The notes under the pieces were generated by a model. It saw only the letters and a list, made by a program, of their open reading frames with translations. It ran no database searches and was not told where the DNA came from. From Achatina immaculata (Eukaryota; Mollusca; Gastropoda; Stylommatophora; Achatinidae): a stretch of DNA of 64,000 nucleotides. This document shows positions 1 to 10,849 of the stretch, piece by piece. Position 1 is the first letter of the stretch. Each line of letters opens with the position of its first letter. The DNA lies in assembly GCA_009760885.1 (NCBI GenBank), contig CM019707.1, positions 36,236,234 through 36,300,233 of the forward strand. Reading direction: 5' to 3'. The position numbers and the translations under genes were made by a program.

Positions 1-560
1 TTCTCTCTGTTTGTTTTTCCCTGTCTGTCTGTCTTTGTCTTTCTCTCTCTGTTTGTCTTTCTCTCTCTGTTTGTCTTTCTCTCTCTGTTTGTCTTTCTCT
101 CTCTTGCTATTTGTCTTTCTCTCTCTCTGTCTCTCTGTCTCATTCTGTCTGTCTTTCTCTCTCTGTCCATCTTTCTCTCTCTGTCTGTCTTTCTCTTTTT
201 CTGTCTTTCTCTCTGTCTTTCTCTCTCTCTCTGTCTTTCTCTCTCTCTGTCCTTCTCTCCCTCTCTCTCTGTCTTTCTCTCTCCCTGCCTGACTTTCTCT
301 CTATCCGTCTTTCTCTCTCTCTCTCTACCTGTCTTTCTAGCCTTTTCTTTCTATTTTTGTCTGTTTGTCTTTCTTCCCCTTTCTTTGTATTTCTATTTGC
401 CTGTCTTTCTTCCCTTTTCTTTGTTTTTCTGTCTGTCTGTCTTTCTCGCCTTTTCTTTCTATTTCTATCTTCCCGTCTTTCCCTCCTTTTCTTTCTATTT
501 CTGTCTGTCTTTCTCCCCTTTTTTTTCTATTTATCTTTCTACCTTTTCAATTTGTTTTTT
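1..560. repeat. CT-rich microsatellite (TCTTTCTCTCTCTGTC-like)
   Basis: The plus strand is almost purely pyrimidine, built of variants of CTGTCTTTCTCTCT. It stays open in several frames only because of its composition, and those frames are not genes. It starts at the window edge, so its full length is unknown. Confidence 0.95.
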
Positions 561-732
561 TTTTACTGGATTGTTGTATGTTCTTCACGTATACGTGTTC
601 ATCTTACTTTCTGCCACTTTCATTCCTGTCGACTTTCCTTTCTCTTTCTATCTTTATGTAAACCAGGGCTTCCAGATGTCCCTGTTTTCCGGGACGTTCT
701 TATATATATCTTCTTATATCCTTCCCGTGCCG

Positions 733-981
733 TTAAACGTCACATAGGGCTCGCAAAGTAGTTCGCCAATTTTTCCTGTCTTCGGCGAGTCTTTCAACCT
801 CATCAAGGGATTTTATGCCTGTTAACTTGGCCTCTCTTAATAATGTCCTCTTCAGAGTTTCACGCGGTCTGCCCCTTTTTCTTCGGCCTGTTGTGTCCCA
901 CTTGATAACTTGTTTTGGGATTCTCTGATCATTTCTTCTCATCAAGTGACCAACATATGTCCATCTCCTTTTCCTGATCAC
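733..981 (-). pseudogene. LINE-A C-terminal basic domain
   Basis: These 82 codons are the end of the polyprotein: RKRRWTYVGHLMRRNDQRIP, then TTGRRKRGRPRETLKRT and a closing LAEDRKNWRTTLRALCDV. The W..VGH..RR and GRPR motifs recur at the C-terminus of many APE-type LINE proteins and are probably nucleic-acid binding, though that role is inferred. The stop codon lies just before the ATAAGAT-type tail, as in the other LINE-A copies. Confidence 0.88.
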
Positions 982-993
982 CCATGAGACTGG

Positions 994-1659
994 TTATTGT
1001 TCAGTCATCTGTCTTATCTCTGCATTGTTCTTGAATTCATTCCACTTGATGCCGAGTATTTTCCTTAGGCATTTGTTTTCAAAAGAGTCTAATTTCTTTT
1101 CTATTTCTTTAGTTGTTTTCCAGCTTTCGCATGCATAAATGAGGGTGGATATTACATTTGAATTGAATAGTCTTAACTTGGTTTTTGTGTTTATAACTTT
1201 TGAATTCCATGTGTTCTCAAGATTCTTGAAGATTGATGCTGCTTTTGCAATTCTGATCCTAACTTCCTTTCTAGTGTCACCATCCTGGTCTATGTAGCTG
1301 CCAAGGTATGCAAATTGATTGACTTCTTCAATATCTGTCTCTTCTATGTGTATTTTTCCATTTTGATTGATGGGAATTTTCATTATTTTTGTTTTGTCCT
1401 TGTTAATTTCAAGTCCTATTTTGCTAGCCAGTGAAGACAGGCTATCTGTTTTTTCTTGCATGGAATTCACATTATTACTGATAAGAGTTATGTCATCAGC
1501 AAAATCAAGATCTTCTAGTTGGGTCCCATGAACCCAGTCAATACCTGTGTTACATGTGCAGCATTTTTTCATTATGAAGTCTATTGTAATCCCAAAAAGT
1601 AAAGGAGACAGTATACATCCTTGTTTCACGCCTGTTTCAATCTGGAACCATTCACTCAT
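994..1659 (-). pseudogene. LINE-A reverse transcriptase, C-terminal half with FADD
   Basis: This 221-codon segment continues the reverse transcriptase. It contains TGVKQGCILSPLLFGI, then LDFADDITLISNN with the catalytic aspartate pair, followed by LEINKDKTKIMKI, NQFAYLGSYIDQDGD and the thumb-like LIYACESWKTTKEIEKKL. The catalytic core is intact in this copy. The frame closes at EIRQMTEQ-stop, where copy 2 has a second glutamine codon and continues, so one C-to-T change created the stop. The protein is nearly the same as in copy 2, which implies recent activity of the family. Confidence 0.9.
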
Positions 1660-1761
1660 CCCTTCTTCTGTCTTGACTGCACAACCATATCCATTGTATA
1701 AGTCCTTAATGATGTTGACAATTTTAGATGGTATTCCATATAGGCATAAAATTCTCCATAA

Positions 1762-2292
1762 TTAATCTCTGTGTATGCTATCAAATGTCTTTTTAAAATC
1801 TATGAAGTTCAGTATTAATGGTTTCTGTTTTTCAATATGTTCTTCAAGTATTATTCTGAGAGTAAAGATCTGGTCGAGACAGCTTCTTCCTTTTCGAAAT
1901 CCTGCTTGTTCTTCTCTCATTGCAGTATCCACTATATCTTTGAGTCTGTTCAAAATGACCTTGCAAAATACTTTTGACACAACTGATATTAAGGTTACTC
2001 CTCTCCAGTTGTTACAGTCACTAAGGTTGCCCTTTTTTGGTATTTTAACAATGATTCCTTTCTTCCAATTAGAAGGGACCTTTTCTTCTGTCCAAATCTT
2101 GTTAAACATTCTCTGTAGTTGTCTCATGTTGTCACTACTGATAGCTTTTAGCATCTCGGCTGTTATTTCATCTTCACCTGCAGCTTTGTTGTTAGCCATT
2201 AAATTCACTGCTGTTTCAATTTCATGCAATTTAATTTCATCTAGGTTGACATTTAGTTGTGGGGCTGGTAAGTCAGTTTCAAGGTTTAACAA
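1762..2292 (-). pseudogene. LINE-A reverse transcriptase, N-terminal half
   Basis: This 176-codon segment holds the fingers and early palm of the reverse transcriptase. Visible motifs are AAGEDEITAEMLKA, VPSNWKKGIIVKIPKKG, SDCNNWRGVTLISVVSKVF, REEQAGFRKGRSCLDQIF and LILNFIDFKKTFDSIHRD, the last carrying the first palm aspartate. It stops right after SIHRD with TAA; copy 2 has TCA there and reads on into LWRILCLYGIP. The frame upstream (WAEHFQEILNRPHPKEL) joins only after a frameshift near 2360. Confidence 0.88.
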
Positions 2293-2483
2293 TTCTTTTG
2301 GGTGTGGTCGATTGAGTATTTCTTGGAAGTGTTCAGCCCATCTTGCTTTTGGTCTTTATTTGATGTTAATAGTGTTCCAGTTTTGCTAAGGATTGGTCTT
2401 TCTTTAGATGTAATAGTACCTGTTAGCCTCTTTTGTATGTTATATAAAGTTTTGCTGTCCCCTGTTTTTGCTGCTTTTTCTGC

Positions 2484-2690
2484 CTATTTCGCCATATTGT
2501 CTATGTATTCTCTTTTATCCCTTCTAGCTGAACTTTTTACTTTCTTGTCTATGTCTTTGTATTTTGCTTTTGCCGAATCTCTTTCATGATCTGCTTTTGC
2601 ATTCAACATGTCTAATTTGACTGCTCGTCTTTCATGTATATACTTCCATGTTTTATCTGATATCCATGCTTTTCTATTTGGTTTTTCCAA
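2484..2690 (-). pseudogene. LINE-A linker between endonuclease and reverse transcriptase
   Basis: This short open piece (68 codons) contains KPNRKAWISDKTWKYIHERR and a lysine-rich stretch ending in REYIDNMAK. LINE proteins of this type carry such a linker between endonuclease and reverse transcriptase. It is in the same order and strand as the flanking domains. It ends at a TAG, after which the frame continues into AEKAAKTGDSKTLYNIQKR, so the stop interrupts one original protein. It has no independent function that I can see. Confidence 0.7.
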
Positions 2691-2741
2691 TCCAGCGCTT
2701 ACTTTTGCTGCTGCGATTATGGCTGTGCTGTAAGAATTCCA

Positions 2742-3734
2742 TTACTCATCTATACCTATCTCCTCTACTTCACTGGGTGTTTTGGAATGATTGGCAAGTT
2801 CCTGATTGAAATTAATGTTAGTATTTTCTTCTTGTAGGCTGTGGCTGTTTATCTTTCTGTGTACTGATTTCTTGTGTTGACTTTTCAATTTTAGTTTTAT
2901 TTTCCCTATGCACAGGTTGTGATCACTGTTGACATCTGCACCCCTATAAGCCCTTACATCCATAAGAGATGTTCTGTATTGCTTTCTAATACAAAAATGG
3001 TCTATCTGGTTTCTAGTTCTATCATCTGGAGATATCCACGTTGTTTTATGTATCTCTTTGTGTGGGAATATTGTGCCTCCAATGACCATGCCCTCTGTTA
3101 GACATACTTCAATTAATCTTTCTCCATTCTGATTAACCATGTCAATTCCTTCTTTCCCCATCACTTTTTCAACGTCGGTATTATCCTTCCCTACCTTAGC
3201 ATTGAAGTCCCCCATAGCAATTAGGATGTCGTGTTTAGGGACTTTGTTGATGATTTGTTGTAGTTGGTGATAGAAGTCGTCTTTCACATCATCATCTGCA
3301 TCATTCGTGGGTGCATAACACTGTATTATTGTCATTCTTCCGTGTCGTAGGTTGTATCGTGCTCTTATTATACGACTGTTCACCGGTTCCCATTCTACAA
3401 GGCTCTTTGCAGCTACATTTGAAATAATAATGCCCACTCCGTCTCGGAATTTACCGTCATTTCTGCCTGAATGTATAATTAACTTACCGTTTTCCGCCGA
3501 TCTTTTACCTGCTTCTGGCCATCGCATTTCGCTGATGCCCAGTATGTCTAGTTGATATGTCTCCATTTCTTTGATGACCTGAGTAGTTTTTGTTGGTGCT
3601 GCCATCGTTCTCACATTCCAGAATCCAACCCTTGGCACATGTTTGGGGCCGACGAAAGAGCTCTTCGGAGTTGGCATCCCTGATGCTCGGTTGGTTTCTC
3701 TGCGAGTTTCCATAACGATATCTTTTTTTCCCAT
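2742..3734 (-). pseudogene. LINE-A endonuclease domain (apurinic/EEP type)
   Basis: This open segment of 330 codons encodes the endonuclease that nicks target DNA to prime reverse transcription. Family motifs are visible in order: WNVRTM near residue 39, ISEMRWPEAGKR near 66, CYAPTND near 139, MGDFNAKVGKD near 175, TTWISPDDRTRNQIDHF near 230 and a C-terminal VNSDHNL. The catalytic aspartates and the final SDH motif are present, so this domain itself looks intact. It closes at a TAA within ...IDE-stop-WNSYSTAII, and the same protein resumes immediately afterwards, so the stop is premature. The first Met may not be the native start, because related proteins extend upstream into 3735-3799. Confidence 0.88.
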
Positions 3735-3830
3735 CTGGAGTTGCCTCTAGATAGGTCCCAGGATAAGGTTGTTAGCCTTATGCCCAACTCCCGGTACATG
3801 ATATGTAACAGATCAAGCGGAATTCCGCTA

Positions 3831-4631
3831 GTTTTTAAATAAAAATGTTAACTGTCCCGAATAATGTTTTCAGTATGGCTGCTTGTCCCGGATTTTGTTT
3901 TTCTTTTCCAACAATAGAATTTTGCATTCGGGTTATTCTCTTTCCTTACAATTTCAGGTTGGCAGAGCTGCTATACATGTTTTAAAACAACAACAATACA
4001 GCGGAAACTTAATTTGTTGTCCATGTCTCTGACTTGGAGTTGGCTCACATTTCGTACGGTTTCGTGTCATTTCGCTTTTCATTCTGTTGTCTTCGCGAGG
4101 TTGTCTCCTTCTGGGCTCCGCGCCAATAGTAAAAGAGAATTTGTAACGTAAAATTCAAACTCTGGTAATAAGGGAATTACTTAATTTAAGATGCAACATC
4201 TTCCCTGTCCACGGTCTAATAGTTTATGGAGACTATAGTGGTTGGATGTTTTACACGCTATGGTTAGATAAAATATCTGTTTTACCATTTCATGGATAAG
4301 TAACTTTCATTAGTCCTTCTTCGTCTTAAAATGTGCCGTAATCGCTTTTATCAGATTTATGGATAGTGAAGGAAAAAAAATAAACGCTTTTTCACTATTG
4401 TCGGTGTTGAGAGAAACCCATGTTCTTTTTTTTTTAAATTTTATTTGTGGTGCAGTAATATTGCATGACGTGTTTTTCAAAACGTCTAAGAGAAAGTGTT
4501 CCTGTCAGAAATAAAAATATTCACAGGAATGGTCTTTCATAAAATAGGGAGAAATGGAGGTAAAATGTGTAAGTGTTACATTACCATTGTGCATGGTGGA
4601 AGCGTGGATATAAAAGATAACGTAGCAACCG
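3831..4631. other. No gene recognised
   Basis: This is ordinary AT-rich DNA with short A/T runs. I see no coding motif, RNA gene or clear repeat. Confidence 0.6.
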
Positions 4632-5105
4632 AAACCACATTTCCATTGTCTCCATTTCTCGCTGTACTCTCTTATTTATAGACCATGCTTCGCATCCATA
4701 CAACAAAATTGGCACGATGTAACATTTAAGTACTTGGAATCTTGTTTCCAATGATTTGGATCTGTTGGTTTATAAGAAGGATGTTGAAGGTACCAAGGAC
4801 AGGTAAGAAAACCAATGAAGAAGTCTTAAGTGAGGCTGGAGTTAAAAAGCAAATTATAGCAAAGATCAGAGGCAGACAAGCGAGATTTGTAGGACATCTT
4901 CTGAGAAGAGGAAAAATGGAACACGCTGTGGCAACTGGAAAAATTGAAGGAAGAAGAGACAGAGGAAGACAGAGAGAGAAGTTACTGGATGGGCTGTCAG
5001 TGTGGTTAGGAAGAAAGTCACCGGCGGATGTCATAATCAAGTCTAAAAACAGGGAAATGTAGAGAGAAATGATCGCCTACGTCACACGGCACGGCACTTG
5101 ATTTG
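4632..5105 (+). mobile_element. LINE-B fragment with 5' inversion
   Basis: From about 4757 the plus strand reads WFIRRMLKVPRTGKKTNEE, then ARFVGHLLRRGKMEHA and GKIEGRRDRGRQREKLLDGL, the C-terminus of a LINE-B-like protein. It ends in CGGCACGGCAC just as other LINE-B copies do. The piece to its left, about 4632-4756, is the preceding part of the same protein on the minus strand: LKCYIVPILLYGCEAWSINK followed by METMEMWF. The copy is therefore 5'-truncated with its upstream segment flipped. It is a dead fragment without the catalytic core. Confidence 0.82.
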
Positions 5106-5621
5106 AAGCAAGAGAAAAACATAAATCAAACAGGCACTCTGCAAGTACTTCTAAAAGACTACATTCAGTAGCCAAATCTTTTGAACAGGAAACTTCAGAA
5201 CAGGCGGCAGAGTTGACAATGCGCTATTACACAATTAAACATCATATGTCGTTCAGCTCATTGGATTGCATTACCAAGCTAAGACCCTAACATTTTAAAT
5301 AGTTCCTAAACAGCAAAAAAAAAAAAATATGTGGCAACAGAAGCAATAAATTTCATTTTAGCTCCTGGCACTACCAATTAATTATGCGACAGCTTTAGCA
5401 AATGTGCACTATTTTGGTACTTCGACCGACGGTAGTAGCCATGACGTCGGGAACATTTTCCCATTGATCGTTCAGTACTTTAGTTCTAGAAATGGTATGA
5501 CTATAAAAGTGCTTAAACAGGGCTCCTTAAGAAAGTGAAAGTTCTTCTGAAATAAGCAATTACTGTGTTAATACATTAGAAGAGAGCAAGGTTGATAAAC
5601 GTGACGAAACTGCGTTCTGCA

Positions 5622-6655
5622 ACTTGGTTTGACATAAACCAAGGGGTCCGTCCAGGGTGCATATTGTCGCCTTACTTATTTAACTTATATAGGTAAAAAG
5701 GTAAAGGTAACCCTGTCATGCCTTAGAGGCACATAGGGATATGGTGTTAGTGCCCATATTTTCCTTGACCTGTCAGCACACTAGAGGGTGATGTATTTAA
5801 CTTATATACTGAAAATATAATGAGGAATGTTAGAGAAGATGCAGACAAAGAATATTACGATGCCATAACAGTTGGAGGTTATGAAATACCAGAGATTAGA
5901 TATGCTGGTGACACAGTGTTACTGTCCACAACACAAAAAGGAATGGAAAAACTAATTATGTCAGTTCGTCAGAACAGCGAAGAGCAAAACCTCTAACTTA
6001 ACACGAAGAAGACTAAATTGATGACAACTGACAAAACAAACAAGGCAGCTGAAATATGTATCAATGAGGAGAAATTGGTAGAAGTGTATAATTTTGAATA
6101 TCTTGGGTCACTGCTAACTAATAACGGAGGTACAATGAGGGAATTAAAAGGAGGACATCTATCGCTTTACAGAAAGTAAAACAACTAAAGAATCTGTGGA
6201 GAGGAATAGACAGAACTACAAAAATAAGATTTTTAAAAGCGTGCACCTTTCCCATCGCAACTTAATAAAAACAGCTGAGAAACACTTAAATGCCTTTGAA
6301 TGTAAATGCTACAGAAGAGTTCTTCAAATATCATGGACACAAAAAGGAACAAATATATTCATACTACACGAACTTAGTATTGAAGAAGGCTGTCTAGTAA
6401 AGAGGATTAAATAAAGAAAACTTTAAAATTTGGACACATTAAACGTCATGATAATCTAGAGAAGACCGTCTTGGAAGGATACATAATGGGAAAAAGAAAG
6501 AGAGAAAGACCAAGGCGAAGATGGCTGCAAGACATCGTTGATGATCTGCAAATGGATGCATCAGCAGCAGGCCATCTTGCTCACAACCGAGAGGCCTACA
6601 GGAGTGCTGTTAGGGAGGCAAAGTTCGGCAAGGGACATGCAAATGAATGAATAAA
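5622..6655 (+). mobile_element. LINE-C copy 1, 5'-truncated, inserted in hAT gene
   Basis: It begins abruptly with TWFDINQGVRPGCILSPYLF, continues with RYAGDTVLL (the catalytic YADD has become YAGD), TKKTKLMTTDKTNKAAEICI and a C-terminal NAFECKCYRRVLQISWTQKG. It ends with KRRWLQDIVDDLQ-like sequence and an AATGAATGAATAAATG tail. An in-frame stop lies after QNL and a frameshift after TMREL. The hAT protein is continuous across it, with DETAFC to the left and CDNVNTNFGG to the right, which fixes both borders closely. It carries a SINE at 5691-5793. Confidence 0.87.
5691..5793 (-). mobile_element. SINE-1 fragment inserted in LINE-C copy 1
   Basis: A 103-bp insert splits the LINE-C reading frame and is bracketed by a perfect 14-bp target-site duplication, TATTTAACTTATAT, at 5677-5690 and 5794-5807. 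Removing the insert and one repeat restores SPYLFNLYTENIMR. On the minus strand the insert resembles the 3' part of SINE-1 (GGAAAATATGGGC, CTAACACCATATCCC). It lacks the tRNA-like head and ends in a TTTACC-type tail. Confidence 0.9.
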
Positions 6656-7307
6656 TGCACTGCGACAATGTAAATACGAATTTTGGTGGAGTGCGACGAA
6701 CTGATACGAACAATGTATTCACAAAATTGAAGAGCGGATGCCCTGCGCACGTATTTCAAAATGGTGTAAAGGGTTCGGCTGATTTTCTAACTGTAGATAT
6801 GGAAACTATACTAATTAAAATGCTCAGTTATTTCTCAACATATATCGTACGCTCTGAGCACCTGAAAGAATTTTGCAAATCTGTGGATGTAAAATATCGC
6901 AAATTGCTGTCACATACAAAAACAAAGAGCTTACCTTTGCTTCCTGCAATGGAAAGTGTATTAAAACTTTAAGAAGTAAGAAAAATCGTTTTTCCCTCTT
7001 AGAAGAAAAAGCACATAAAATCTTGTTTACTATGTTTGAAAATCCCCTAAGCGAACCCTGTCTTTGGTGTGTTCAAAGCCAGATGAGTCTGTTTAATAGG
7101 CAGGTACTTAAACTAGAGAAGGCAGATAGAAATAGGTGGAATTTTAGAGGAAGCCATAGCATTTTTGAATCAGCGAAAAGAAGAAAGATATCTTCCCCTA
7201 AAAGCGAAATCTGTTGTGAAACAAGCAGAAGATGAACCAGGCCTATCAGCTGCAGATACAAATAAATGTTATGGCTAACATGGAAGAGTTTTATGAAACA
7301 TGTTACG

Positions 7308-7537
7308 CTTATGTACAAAGGTGGATGACACTTTTGCTTATGTACAAAGGTGGATGACACTTTTGCTTATGTTCAAAGGTGGATGACACTTTTGCTTATG
7401 TACAAAGGTGGATGACACTTTTGCTTATGTACAAAGGTGGATGACACTTTTGCTTATGTACAAAGGTGGATGACACTTTTGCTTATGTACAAAGGTGGAT
7501 GACACTTTTGCTTATGTACAAAGGTGGATGACACTTT
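7308..7537 (+). repeat. 29-bp minisatellite grown inside hAT coding sequence
   Basis: About eight nearly identical 29-bp units containing TATGTACAAAGGTGGATGAC. The first unit continues the hAT-like protein (FYETCYAYVQRWMT), so the array arose from that coding segment. The period is not a multiple of three, so the frame is lost after one unit. Confidence 0.9.
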
Positions 7538-7594
7538 TCCATCTGTTAATGGACACTGTTAGGCTCCGTACCAGCATGGTTTGAAGTGGAAGAT

Positions 7595-7690
7595 ACTGGT
7601 ACCTCTAGAAACAGGCATAGCAGGGATCGCCATAATCCCTGTGGTAGTGGAGTCTGCTAAAGAAGCATTGCACACCTCCCTGCTATTTAG
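7595..7690 (+). repeat. Dispersed repeat G, copy 1
   Basis: The segment AACAGGCATAGCAGGGATCG... through GTGGTAGTGGAGTCTGCTAA recurs in inverted orientation near 32,775-32,900 and in tandemly expanded form at 34,311-34,975. I do not recognise the class. The flanking 7700-7800 may belong to it. Confidence 0.6.
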
Positions 7691-7800
7691 CTGTACTCCG
7701 GGACTGAATAAAATAGCTGCGGTAACTCGCTCCCACGCCGATACGATGTTGTACCTCAACATCTTCACAGCATCGGCTGCAAAGGCCACCATTTCGCAGT

Positions 7801-8865
7801 TATAGGGAGATTATACAAGTACAAGTTTATCAAATAAAGAATTTTCTACATCCGATGAATTAATTTTGTGATATTTTAATTTCAAAATGCATGCAAAGTA
7901 TAAAACATTAGACATAAGTATCACAGGTACATGAAACAGTGACAATTTCTGTTCTTCTGATCTGAACGAAATCATTAACTCATATTCTGTAGTGATGTAT
8001 ATTCTTTCTTTGGATATGTTACCTGAAAACAAAATCTTTAGACGCTAGGGCCTGTCTGCAGTTCCTTTATTAGTAATTTGTGATGATACTCGAGTAGGCT
8101 TTGTCTGTTCTTTTCAGAGTCTGAGAAAAATGTCATGTTTTTTTTCATTTACAGAATCTGGCAACCTTATTTAAAACAGTCCATTTATCTCCTGTAAGAA
8201 AATGTTTTCAGCAATCGCATGTTTGACCTCTTTGTTAAGAAAAGCAAAAAGTTTCCGATGATGTTCTTTAATCAATTCATTGCCTGATTTCTCAGTGAGA
8301 CCAGTCCATCTCCAGACTGACACAGCCATGTCTAGAACGTTTCATGATTTGGCTCACAAAGTTAAGCTTGGCAAACTATTTAAATCCCTGATTTAGCTTT
8401 CCATCCATTTCAAATCCGGGTCCTTTTTTTATTTGTTTGTTTTTTTTTGTTTTTGGTTTTTGCATCCAGGATTTAGTCTCTAAGGGATGCGGGGGTGGAA
8501 GGAAGAAGAAGAAGAAGAGAGAGAGGGATGGGGGGGGGGAGGGGTTATGATGGCGTAAGGGGGAATGTTCAATCATCCAGCAGACAGCTCTTTGCGAAAC
8601 GTGAATCTGTGAAATGGACTTCATAATCAGAAAGAAATGACTTGATGGAATATTGTAATCAGAAAGAAATGACTTGATGGAATTTTGATGAGAATTCCAG
8701 GGTCTGGAAAAATAATATTATCTTTAATGCGGTTTAAAATTGATCAGACAGTGCGGCTTTTTTTTAATTTTGTAAACAAACGCTGACGGCCATTCCTGAC
8801 CGAGTGGTCTGGTTTCTACCGCCGGGATGTGCTTAAAAGTGTCTGCATTCCGTGCTGGCGATTTT
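7801..8865. other. No gene recognised; small local duplications
   Basis: AT-rich DNA. A segment containing AATCAGAAAGAAATGACTTG is duplicated in tandem at about 8627-8690, and a purine/G-rich tract lies at about 8500-8545. No coding motif was seen. Confidence 0.6.
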
Positions 8866-9096
8866 AGACCTGGAGTATAAATTGAATGGGGTTTAAAGAG
8901 TCAGTAGTTAGACCTGGAGTATAAATTGATTGGGGTTTAGGGAGTCAGTAGTTAGACCTGGAGTATAAATTGATTGGGGTTTAGGGAGTCAGTAGTTAGA
9001 CCTGGAGTATAAATTGAATGGGGTTTAGGGAGTCAGTAGTTAGACCTGGAGTATAAATTGAGTGAGGTTTAAAGAGTCAGTAGTTAGACCTGGAAT
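8866..9096 (+). repeat. 44-bp minisatellite
   Basis: About five units of 44 bp beginning AGACCTGGAGTATAAATTGA, with small differences (ATTGATTGGGG against ATTGAATGGGG). Confidence 0.93.
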
Positions 9097-9129
9097 AGCT
9101 TACTGTTGCACAAATATAGACACACAGGC

Positions 9130-9365
9130 GCACGCACGAATGCTCATATACATATATATGTATGCACACCGGAGGAAGAACGCACATATACATATATATG
9201 TATGCAGAACGGAGGAAGAACGCTCATATATATATATGTATGCAGAACGGAGGAATAACGCTCATATATATATATATATATATATGTGTGTGCACAACGG
9301 AGGAAGAAAGTTCATATATATATATGTATGTATGTATATATGTATGCACAATGGAGGAAAGAGGG
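9130..9365 (+). repeat. Minisatellite with embedded TA microsatellite
   Basis: About five variable-length units pairing ACGGAGGAAGAACGCTCATA with a TATATATATGTATGCA stretch. Unit length differs because the TA core varies. Confidence 0.88.
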
Positions 9366-9500
9366 TCGTGAGCCGTGAATGCCGGTTTCTCATAGAAGAA
9401 ACACGGGTTCGTTTCTTGGTGGGACGAGATTTTGCTTGTACGTGTCTGTTGTGTTGTGTGTGTGTGTGTTTTTAGGGCAAAGAACCAGTAGCAAATTCAG

Positions 9501-9722
9501 TATCCATCCATCCATCCATCCATCCAACCATCCATCCATCCATCCATCCATCCATCCATCCATCCATCCATCCATCCAACCATCCATCCATCCATCCATC
9601 CATCCATCCAACCATCCAACCATCCATCCATCCATCCAACCATCCATCCATCCATCCATCCATCCATCCAACCATCCATCCATCCATCCATCCATCCATC
9701 CATCCATCCAACCATCCATCTC
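9501..9722 (+). repeat. (ATCC)n microsatellite
   Basis: About 55 tetramers of CATC with occasional CAAC variants placed at intervals, directly abutting the 30-bp array that follows. Confidence 0.97.
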
Positions 9723-10676
9723 TTAGCAAGATCCCATTTCTTATTGCTTCTCTTAGCAAGATCTCATTTCTTATTGCTTCTCTTAGCAAGATCCCATTTC
9801 TTATTGCTTCTCTTAGCAAGATCCCATTTCTTATTGCTTCTCTTAGCAAGATCCCATTTCTTATTGCTTCTCTTAGCAAGATCCCATTTCTTATTGCTTC
9901 TCTTAGCAAGATCCCATTTCTTATTGCTTCTCTTAGCAAGATCCCATTTCTTATTGCTTCTCTTAGCAAGATCCCATTTCTTATTGCTTCTCTTAGCAAG
10001 ATCCCATTTCTTATTGCTTCTCTTAGCAAGATCCCATTTCTTATTGCTTCTCTTAGCAAGATGCCATTTCTTATTGCTTCTCTTAGCAAGATCCCATTTC
10101 TTATTGCTTCTCTTAGCAAGATGCCATTTCTTATTGCTTCTCTTAGCAAGATTCTTATTTCCTACTGCTTCTCTTAGCTATATCCCATTTCCTACTGTTT
10201 CTCTTAGCAAGATGTAATTTCTTAATGTTACTCTTAGCAAGATGCCATTTCTTACTGCTTCTCTTAGCAAGATCCCATTTCTTATTGCTTCTCTTAGCAA
10301 GATGCCATTTCTTACTGTTTCTCTTAGCAAGATGTAATTTCTTAATGTTACTCTTAGCAAGATGCCATTTCTTACTGCTTCTCTTAGCAAGATGCCATTT
10401 CTTACTGTTTCTCTTAGCAAGATGCCATTTCTTACTGTTTCTCTTAGCAAGATGCCATTTCTTACTGTTTCTCTTAGCAAGATGCCATTTCTTACTGTTT
10501 CTCTTAGCAAGATGCCATTTCTTACTGTTTCTCTTAGCAAGATGCCATTTCTTACTGCTTCTCTTAGCAAGATGCCATTTCTTAATGTTTCTCTTAGCAA
10601 GATGCCATTTCTTACTGTTTCTCTTAGCAAGATGCCATTTCTTACTGTTTCGCTTAGCAAGATGCCATTTCTTACG
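9719..10676 (+). repeat. 30-bp minisatellite, two subtypes
   Basis: About 32 tandem units of 30 bp with core CTTAGCAAGATCCCATTTCT. The left half (to about 10,150) is dominated by a CCC...TTATTGCTTC type and the right half by a GCC...TTACTGTTTC type, with TAATTTCTTAATGTTA variants repeated in the middle. The open frames through it exist because 30 is divisible by three. Confidence 0.96.
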
Positions 10677-10849
10677 GTATTTGACCAGAACACTCCAATG
10701 ATCTGATGTAGACATTTGGTTCGGAAAGCGACAGGTGTAATCAAAGATGTTCAAGGACAGTCAGCTTTGATCACGTTTATATGAATAAAAAGAGCTCAAC
10801 CCGATTCAGAAATGTCTTTACAGGTAACATTCCCCTTTGCGTGCCTTTT

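Larger units (their letters stand above)
699..3830 (-). mobile_element. LINE-A copy 1, nearly full-length non-LTR retrotransposon
   Basis: Read on the minus strand this carries, in order, an apurinic-like endonuclease domain, a linker, a reverse transcriptase with FADD at its catalytic centre, and a basic C-terminus. It ends in a short tail of ATAAGA-type units at about 699-720. Domain order and the short tandem tail fit an RTE-like LINE, but the clade is inference. The single polyprotein frame is broken by stops near 2742, 2481, 1762 and 991 and by a frameshift near 2360, so the copy is dead. The copy at 55,677-57,323 reads through two of these stops (1762 and 991), which shows they are local mutations. 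The 5' limit is approximate and I found no target-site duplication. Confidence 0.9.
5108..7330 (+). pseudogene. hAT-type transposase-like pseudogene, interrupted
   Basis: Pieces of one hAT-superfamily-like protein lie in order but in shifting frames. Before the interruption are AELTMRYYTIKHHMSFSSLD (about 5209), HYFGTSTDGSSHDVGNIFPL (about 5410) and SSSEISNYCVNTLEESK (about 5540). After it come CDNVNTNFGGVRRTDTNNVF (6660), ENPLSEPCLWCVQSQMSLFN (about 7038) and ILEEAIAFLNQRKEERYLP (about 7143). The STDxS...FP.V.QYF and DN..TNFGG motifs recur in a group of animal hAT-derived proteins. Several stops, frameshifts and a LINE-C insertion at 5622-6655 make it nonfunctional. The downstream coding sequence dissolves into a 29-bp tandem repeat. 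Superfamily placement is by motif recognition only. Confidence 0.75.

Noticed and set aside
9719..10676. Possible CRISPR array (30-bp repeats)
   Set aside because: Units are directly abutting with no unique spacers, and the surroundings are clearly eukaryotic.
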